Positions 41,324-44,663 of a stretch of DNA of 44,663 nt are shown here, in pieces. The stretch's first letter is position 1, and each line of letters begins with the position of its first letter. Where the stretch lies: the IMG/VR virus record IMGVR_UViG_3300043395_001765, positions 1-44,663 of that record. One strand, 5' to 3'. The translations under genes and the position numbers were made by a program. The stretch comes from a virus. Below the pieces are notes generated by a model that was not told the DNA's origin, searched no databases, and saw only the letters and a program-made list of their open reading frames with translations.

Positions 41324-41874
41324 ACCATTTTTATGAATCAATTCCTGGTTGGTTTAATCCTCAAACGTATAGTTTAATGGTTAAAACAGCCAAGTCAGGT
41401 AGTACATTTGTTGAAGTTGGGGTGTTTAAGGGTCGCTCAGCCGCTTTTATGGCTACAGAAATTGTTAACAGTGGCAAAGACATAAAATTCTACGCAGTTG
41501 ACCACTTTGAGGGTTCCCCAGAGCATGGTAACATTAAAGATACTTTGTTTACGGAAGCGATGAACAACTTACAACCGGTCATTGACGCTGGTGCAGTTAC
41601 AGTTATACCACTACCAAGTTTGGAGGCAGTTAATTCATTCGAAGATGAGTCTGTTGACTTTGTATTTATTGACGCTGCTCATGACTATGAATCAGTTAAA
41701 GCAGATATTTACGCATGGTGGAGCAAAGTAAAATCCGGCGGAATTCTCGCAGGAGACGATTATCAACCATCATGGCAAGGTGTCATTCAAGCAGTTAACG
41801 AGTTTTCCTCGGCAACTGAACTTCCAGTTTTGCATACACATGATACTTGCCACTGGCTAATTATTAAGCCTTGA
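41320..41874 (+). CDS. Class I SAM-dependent methyltransferase
   Basis: 184 aa. TFVEVGVFKGRSAAFMATEI is motif I (SAM-binding E/D-x-G-x-x-x-G), IKFYAVDHFEGS is motif II with the ribose-binding Asp, and VDFVFIDAAHDYESVKADIYAWWSKVKSGGILAGDDY is motif IV and beyond, as in Methyltransf_24-type enzymes that act on sugars or small molecules. It follows the GT2-like gene with a 4-base overlap. There are no DNA-recognition regions, so a DNA methylase role is unlikely. Confidence 0.85.
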   Translation: MNHFYESIPGWFNPQTYSLMVKTAKSGSTFVEVGVFKGRSAAFMATEIVNSGKDIKFYAVDHFEGSPEHGNIKDTLFTEAMNNLQPVIDAGAVTVIPLPSLEAVNSFEDESVDFVFIDAAHDYESVKADIYAWWSKVKSGGILAGDDYQPSWQGVIQAVNEFSSATELPVLHTHDTCHWLIIKP

Positions 41875-41899
41875 CATAGAGTCTAGCATATGGTAGAAT
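41871..41899 (+). promoter_or_regulatory. Sigma70 promoter for the DNA-repair gene
   Basis: TTGACA (41871-41876), 17-bp spacer, TAGAAT (41894-41899). The start site near 41906 gives a short leader with CAAGGAG before the ATG at 41918. The -35 overlaps the methyltransferase stop codon. Confidence 0.8.
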
Positions 41900-41917
41900 A
41901 CAAGCAAGGAGAAAATC

Positions 41918-42325
41918 ATGCAAACATTTCTACCATATGCTGACTTTAAACAATCTATGCAAGTGCTAGACTACCGTCGGCTAGGTAAACAGCGTGTCGA
42001 GGCTATGCAAATTATTAAGGCTATTGAGAGTACACCACGTCTTGATGGTAAGCCCTACAAGGGTTGGGTAAATCACCCTGCCACGAAGATGTGGTCTAAC
42101 TACGTAGATGCACTTAAGTTGTATCATAACGAAGCAATCATTGAGTGGATTCGTCGAGGCTACAAGAATACTATGCAACTCTATGAGATTGACCTCGTGG
42201 TTTACCCACACTGGCTGGGTAACGAGAATATCCATCGTTCGCACCAGTCTAACTTGTACCATAAATCGCCCGCAGACTATCCACAGTTTGAGATGGAATT
42301 TATACCTTATGTTTGGAGTATCTAA
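41918..42325 (+). CDS. Pyrimidine-dimer DNA glycosylase-like protein (MSMEG_6728 type)
   Basis: 135 aa. The opening MQTFLPYADFKQSMQVLDYRRLGKQRVEAMQI, then GWVNHPATKMWSNYVDALKLYHNEAIIEWIRRGYKN, closely follows the MSMEG_6728/pyrimidine-dimer-glycosylase family I know mainly from actinobacteria, related to T4 DenV. It would nick DNA at UV-induced dimers, useful for a virus in sunlit water. It stands under its own promoter. Function is by family resemblance; activity has rarely been tested for this branch. Confidence 0.8.
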   Translation: MQTFLPYADFKQSMQVLDYRRLGKQRVEAMQIIKAIESTPRLDGKPYKGWVNHPATKMWSNYVDALKLYHNEAIIEWIRRGYKNTMQLYEIDLVVYPHWLGNENIHRSHQSNLYHKSPADYPQFEMEFIPYVWSI

Positions 42326-42453
42326 TGAAGAAGAAGTTGTCTGAGCAGTATAAGTATGCAAAGCCAAAAGAAAAACGCCCTATTACTCGTGAAGAGAAAA
42401 TACAGCGTAAGTACAAGTCATATCTTAAGGTAGAATCAGAGGAGACAGAATAG
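42325..42453 (+). CDS. Small basic hypothetical protein, 42 aa
   Basis: The ATG overlaps the previous stop (TAATG). The sequence is very lysine-rich (MKKKLSEQYKYAKPKEKRP ... EEKIQRKYKSYLKVE), helical and charged, ending in an acidic tail. No family is recognised. Its stop overlaps the following GTG start (TAGTG), so it sits in a tight three-gene run, the main evidence that it is real. Confidence 0.6.
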   Translation: MKKKLSEQYKYAKPKEKRPITREEKIQRKYKSYLKVESEETE

Positions 42454-42779
42454 TGGACACATTTTCAGTAACTCCTATCATACCTCTTGTAGAAATAGCA
42501 GAGGATAGCGATATTGAGTTTATGTTTGATTTTCCGGATGGTGGTTCTCATTCGCTATTTATTGAAGATGACACTTTATATCTTATGTTGTCTGGTAACA
42601 CGAAGAATTCTACCAAGTTAGTTTCTGGTATCATTGTTAAAGAGGGAGAAAATATCCCCGCCGGATTTTCGGTTGTGTTTCCTTTACCAATATACAAAGA
42701 CGCAGAAGACCAAGAACCAGACTGGTACGCAGTTGCTCTTGATAAGGGAGTTAACTACGCATGGAAGAAGTCTTTTTGA
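42453..42779 (+). CDS. Hypothetical acidic protein, 108 aa
   Basis: GTG start preceded by GAGGAGACAG. The protein is acidic and beta-rich, with FMFDFPDGGSHSLFIEDDTLYLMLSGNTK and SGIIVKEGENIPAGFSVVFPLP. Acidic, beta-type small phage proteins are often inhibitors or decoys, but nothing identifies a target. The cytosine-poor T/G tract begins at its stop codon. Confidence 0.6.
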   Translation: MDTFSVTPIIPLVEIAEDSDIEFMFDFPDGGSHSLFIEDDTLYLMLSGNTKNSTKLVSGIIVKEGENIPAGFSVVFPLPIYKDAEDQEPDWYAVALDKGVNYAWKKSF

Positions 42780-42870
42780 TTTTCGAATTTTGGTTTTTAG
42801 ATTTTAAATTTTGGATTTTGGTTTTTGAATTTTGTTTTTGGATTTTTGGTTTATGGGTTATTTTTAAATA
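42777..42870 (+). repeat. Cytosine-depleted T/G-rich tract
   Basis: About 94 bases of degenerate TTTTTGG/GATTTTGG-like units containing a single C. It starts at the stop codon of the preceding gene and ends before ATAGCCCCGC. There is no coding potential. The RNA would be unstructured and U/G-rich; in DNA it gives strong strand asymmetry, which could suit a replication or unwinding site. Confidence 0.7.
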
Positions 42871-42911
42871 GCCCCGCTGTATTTACAGAAAGGAATACTA
42901 TACACTAAACA

Positions 42912-43382
42912 ATGAATAATGATACTAATCTTATCGCAAAGAGTTACGGAGCGGTGATTCTTCACTATCTACGCCAGGATAGTTGGTTTAACGTAGACGT
43001 GGTAAAGTTTGGTAAAGACCATGTGTTCTCTCCAGAACTCTACTGCTTAGGAAAGAAAACTCCTAATACTTCTGGTGGTCAGAACTACTGGAACCTATGG
43101 GTTGATTGTCGTGAGGATATTCTTCGCTTGCGGAACAGAGAACCTATTGTGTTCCCTATTCAGGTGGATAAAGTAAACCCGCCACACAATGTCCGATATT
43201 CAAATTACATACTCTCACTATTCAAATCAGGAATATGGAATACACTATCAGAGAATATAAAAGAATTCTATTACATAGACTACGTAAGAGAATTTGAAGC
43301 AGAGGCTAATTGGAATAATACAGATAAGATTGCGTATGATGGGTTGTTTACCGTGCGTCTGCAAGAATTGACTCGCCGATAA
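42912..43382 (+). CDS. Hypothetical protein, 156 aa
   Basis: Unrecognised. MNNDTNLIAKSYGAVILHYLRQDSWFNVDVVKFGKDHVFSPELYCLGKK is followed by aromatic and charged segments. No membrane segment. The AAAGGA site lies about 17 bases before the ATG, rather far, so translation may be modest. It stands alone between two non-coding stretches in the right-end accessory region. Confidence 0.6.
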   Translation: MNNDTNLIAKSYGAVILHYLRQDSWFNVDVVKFGKDHVFSPELYCLGKKTPNTSGGQNYWNLWVDCREDILRLRNREPIVFPIQVDKVNPPHNVRYSNYILSLFKSGIWNTLSENIKEFYYIDYVREFEAEANWNNTDKIAYDGLFTVRLQELTRR

Positions 43383-43428
43383 TATCATAGATAAAAATAC
43401 TCTATATAAGAATAACAAGAGAGTAGAA

Positions 43429-43481
43429 ACACTGTAGAAATGGTTCCTATTATTAAGAGGTTGTATACAGTGTCAAGGAAC
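43429..43481 (+). ncRNA. Possible RNA pseudoknot in the non-coding stretch 43383-43667
   Basis: ACACTGTA (43429-43436) pairs with TACAGTGT (43466-43473), and GTTCCT (43443-43448) pairs with AGGAAC (43476-43481). The two perfect stems interleave, the arrangement of an H-type pseudoknot. The inner linkers (17 and 2 bases) are not classic. As DNA, the 8-bp inverted repeat could instead be an operator. Confidence 0.35.
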
Positions 43482-43484
43482 TTT

Positions 43485-43510
43485 GGATAATGTGGGATAA
43501 TGTGGGATAT
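43485..43510 (+). repeat. Tandem decamer GGATAATGTG
   Basis: Two exact copies (43485-43494 and 43495-43504) are followed by a partial third, GGATAT. It lies between the pseudoknot-like element and a very strong Shine-Dalgarno sequence. Short direct repeats of this kind often serve as binding sites (iterons, operators). Confidence 0.7.
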
Positions 43511-43525
43511 TTAAAGGAGGGTAAT

Positions 43526-43705
43526 GTGAAGCTCCCTAGAGAAACTCTTCTCCTTTTTAAAAAAAAAGTTTCCCCATTTTTCACGGGTTACAGTCGGAAA
43601 TTCCGTGACCCGCATTATCTTAAGTGCCAGGGAAACTCTCGGGGTCCCGATATATTAAGTGCCAAGAGGACCGATAGCTCAATGGTCAGAGCAAATTGCT
43701 CATAA
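43526..43705 (+). CDS. Doubtful small basic protein, 59 aa, overlapping tRNA-Met
   Basis: A GTG start lies behind AAAGGAGGG, one of the best ribosome sites in the window, with ideal spacing. The same stretch reads ATGTGA, a start directly followed by a stop. The peptide begins VKLPRETLLLFKKKVSPFF, is basic, and ends inside the tRNA-Met gene, which is unusual. It may be a real micro-protein, or the site may regulate RNA decay or translation without making one. Confidence 0.25.
   Translation: MKLPRETLLLFKKKVSPFFTGYSRKFRDPHYLKCQGNSRGPDILSAKRTDSSMVRANCS
43584..43612 (+). other. Stem-loop in the non-coding stretch before tRNA-Met
   Basis: CGGGTTAC (43584-43591) pairs with GTGACCCG (43605-43612), one T-G wobble, with GGAA/TTCC further in. 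An A/T-rich hairpin GAAACT/AGTTTC (43541-43546 with 43567-43572) precedes it. The decamer TTAAGTGCCA follows at 43620-43629 and again at 43655-43664, the second ending just before tRNA-Met. A folded RNA or processing region is likely. Confidence 0.5.
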
Positions 43706-43743
43706 CAATCTGGTTGTAGGTTCGAATCCTACTCGGTCCACCA
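43668..43743 (+). tRNA. tRNA-Met(CAT), or Ile2 with modified CAT
   Basis: A 76-nt cloverleaf: acceptor GGACCGA/TCGGTCC, D-arm AGCTC-AATGGTCA-GAGC, anticodon loop CTCATAA, T-arm GTAGG-TTCGAAT-CCTAC, and encoded CCA. CAT can be elongator or initiator Met, or Ile2 if C34 is lysidinylated. The acceptor starts with a normal G-C pair, arguing against an initiator. Confidence 0.92.
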
Positions 43744-43778
43744 TTATAGAAAATGAGAACAAGATGAGAGAACTCGAT

Positions 43779-43808
43779 TTGACACGCTATATCATACTGT
43801 GTTATACT
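43779..43808 (+). promoter_or_regulatory. Sigma70-type promoter after tRNA-Met
   Basis: TTGACA (43779-43784), 18-bp spacer, TATACT (43803-43808). It would transcribe the small membrane-protein gene at 43845 and what follows. Confidence 0.75.
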
Positions 43809-43844
43809 GCGTAGGTAATCAAAAAGAAAGCAGGTGCCTATGAT

Positions 43845-43970
43845 ATGCGTGCTATGGATGCAACAACGCCTTTTCTCTTGTTTTTGTTTTGTGTTATTCC
43901 GCTCATCAAGTTGGTTTTTGCGGGTATTTACCTTTGGGATGCGGTAGAAAAAACACTTCGTCGGTATTGA
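43845..43970 (+). CDS. Small membrane protein, 41 aa
   Basis: The translation is MRAMDATTPFLLFLFCVIPL, then IKLVFAGIYLWDAVEKTLRRY: one long hydrophobic segment (about residues 8-32) with a basic C-terminus, a single-span membrane protein. Another ATG at 43840 in a different frame gives a 36-aa, less protein-like product. GCAGGTG precedes it. It lies between two promoters, and its last codons overlap the -35 of the second. Candidates are a small holin-like or superinfection protein; neither is shown. Confidence 0.5.
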   Translation: MRAMDATTPFLLFLFCVIPLIKLVFAGIYLWDAVEKTLRRY

Positions 43971-43995
43971 CAAGTCGGTAAAACTACGGTATAAT
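43967..43995 (+). promoter_or_regulatory. Consensus sigma70 promoter for the last two genes
   Basis: TTGACA (43967-43972), 17-bp spacer, TATAAT (43990-43995), a perfect match. The start site is near 44002, with GAGGAG ahead of the ATG at 44030. The -35 overlaps the stop codon of the small membrane-protein gene. Confidence 0.9.
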
Positions 43996-44029
43996 GTGTA
44001 TGTAATCGAATTATGAGGAGCAAACTTGT

Positions 44030-44347
44030 ATGAAACTTCGTACTGTGTGGTATGCGCTCGTGTCTACGATTGGTTATCCGGTCTTTACTCATGGAAAGTT
44101 TACGGTTTGGCATCAATGGAGCATCAGACACAAAATCTCGGTTTATGGTGTCGGTTATGACGGCAGGATGCCTATTCATTGGAACGGCTCAAGCGTACAT
44201 GATGCGTTGATGCGTGAACTAGAGCGCAAGTTGACTCTCTCGGTCGGTGTTGCTCATGCGTATCATAACGAAAAATTGCAGGCATCGTATCTTGGCTACT
44301 TGGATGAACTACGTAAAGCCATTACTATCGCTAGTGAGGCGAAATAA
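44030..44347 (+). CDS. Hypothetical protein, 105 aa
   Basis: Unrecognised. The N-terminal part is aromatic and basic (VWYALVSTIGYPVFTHGKFTVWHQWSIRHKISVYGVGYDGRMPIHWNGSS), and the C-terminal third is an amphipathic helix. G+C is higher than in the neighbouring genes. It is first behind a strong promoter, so early expression is plausible. Its stop overlaps the next start by one base (TAATG). Confidence 0.65.
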   Translation: MKLRTVWYALVSTIGYPVFTHGKFTVWHQWSIRHKISVYGVGYDGRMPIHWNGSSVHDALMRELERKLTLSVGVAHAYHNEKLQASYLGYLDELRKAITIASEAK

Positions 44348-44574
44348 TGGAGTACACACTTCTTCGCTTGGTGTCCGCTATTAATTCCCTCGGTGGTAAT
44401 GTGGTACTGAATACTTCATTCTACAATGAGAAGTATACCGGCGATATTGATTACTTCGAAATAATCACGCCGATAAGTACCACATATACCAACCATTACA
44501 GGAAAGCATACCAAATACTCAATAAGGAATACACACGGGCGTTTATTGAGAATGAGGAATGGAAAAGCGAATAA
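44347..44574 (+). CDS. Hypothetical protein, 75 aa
   Basis: Unrecognised small soluble protein, coupled to its upstream neighbour through a one-base TAATG overlap. It is acidic at the end and Tyr/Asn-rich (YNEKYTGDIDYFEIITPISTTYTNHYRKAYQILN). It is the last gene before the G-rich motif and terminator. Confidence 0.6.
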   Translation: MEYTLLRLVSAINSLGGNVVLNTSFYNEKYTGDIDYFEIITPISTTYTNHYRKAYQILNKEYTRAFIENEEWKSE

Positions 44575-44599
44575 TTCAAACGTCTACCTGGCTTCGGTC

Positions 44600-44616
44600 G
44601 GGTGGGCGGGCGAGGG
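44600..44616 (+). other. G-quadruplex motif upstream of the right-end terminator
   Basis: GGGTGGGCGGGCGAGGG has four G3 tracts with loops of 1, 1 and 3 bases, the kind of motif expected to fold very stably. It stands out in an A+T-rich genome and is followed three bases later by C-tracts (44620-44632) that could pair with it instead. Confidence 0.75.
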
Positions 44617-44624
44617 ACTCCCCC

Positions 44625-44663
44625 TCCCCCCCAGTCTGGCGACTGGAGGGGGGATTTTTTTTT
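44625..44663 (+). terminator. Strong intrinsic terminator at the window's right edge
   Basis: A C-tract plus CCAGTC (44625-44636) pairs with GACTGG-A-GGGGGG (44641-44653) around a TGGC loop. The single bulged A at 44647 interrupts an otherwise continuous stem of about 12 bp. A run of T (44655-44663) follows to the window end, the classic rho-independent form. It probably ends transcription from the 43967 promoter. Confidence 0.85.

Noticed and set aside
43584-43743. attP-type integration site at tRNA-Met
   Set aside because: No integrase, excisionase or repressor was found; the tRNA is complete with CCA and its own upstream region.
43686-43973. Minus-strand frame ending in GPSRIRTYNQIVMS
   Set aside because: The SRIRTY-type ending is the antisense of tRNA-Met, a common annotation artefact; the small membrane-protein gene lies on the other strand.

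Overview
The window reads as most of the genome of a lytic, long-tailed siphovirus-type phage. It is tightly packed, fairly A+T-rich, and almost entirely rightward. Genes abut or overlap by 1-20 bases and have Shine-Dalgarno sites. At least nine promoters match the bacterial housekeeping sigma consensus (TTGACA, 17-18 bp, TATAAT), so transcription by unmodified host RNA polymerase is likely. No integrase, repressor, RNA polymerase, terminase, portal or holin could be recognised. The terminase and portal must lie outside the window or be too divergent to see. The host cannot be fixed from sequence alone. A B12-dependent ribonucleotide reductase, ThyX, a PstS-like phosphate-binding protein and a pyrimidine-dimer glycosylase of a type I associate with actinobacteria fit a phosphate-limited, sunlit aquatic bacterium, possibly an actinobacterium. 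That is inference.

Layout. (1) 1-2523, leftward: the 5' two thirds of nrdJ, an unknown gene, a MazG-like pyrophosphohydrolase and a DUF1599/Nmad1-like protein, all served by one promoter. (2) 2524-2747: a divergent regulatory region with back-to-back promoters. (3) 2748-11086: a zinc-ribbon/HTH protein, then head genes (protease-scaffold, decoration protein, major capsid) and neck and tail-tube genes up to the tail assembly chaperone pair. (4) 11091-24489: tape measure, baseplate and fibre genes, ending in a repeat-rich receptor-binding protein and a fibre-chaperone-like protein. (5) 24524-26453: a possible connector-like protein, a GT4 glycosyltransferase and a small ORF. (6) 26476-35704: replication and recombination (gp32-like SSB, primase, DnaB-type helicase, Holliday-resolvase-like nuclease, family A polymerase, RecA-like recombinase, Cas4/RecB-like nuclease, metallophosphoesterase). 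(7) 35701-36965: two cell-wall hydrolases and a thioredoxin-like protein. (8) 36970-39334: two tRNA clusters (Leu, Ser; Thr, Arg) around small unknown genes and pstS, plus an odd tRNA-like RNA. (9) 39364-42779: thyX, a GT2-type glycosyltransferase, a methyltransferase, the pyrimidine-dimer glycosylase and small genes. (10) 42780-44663: an accessory right end with a cytosine-free T/G tract, a structured non-coding stretch, tRNA-Met, three small genes, a G-quadruplex motif and a strong terminator.

How the parts work together. NrdJ, MazG, the DUF1599 protein and ThyX shape the dNTP pool for the phage polymerase. SSB, primase, helicase, polymerase, RecA and the nucleases form a nearly self-sufficient replication and recombination set. 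PstS probably supports phosphate uptake for DNA synthesis. The tRNAs supplement codon use. Hairpins directly after the capsid, tail-tube and SSB genes look like a shared way of giving the most abundant proteins extra mRNA.

The least explained parts are the 114-nt tRNA-like RNA at 37162-37275, the +1/-2 frame relation of the tail chaperone pair, the structured region 43385-43667 and the G-quadruplex/terminator at the right edge.
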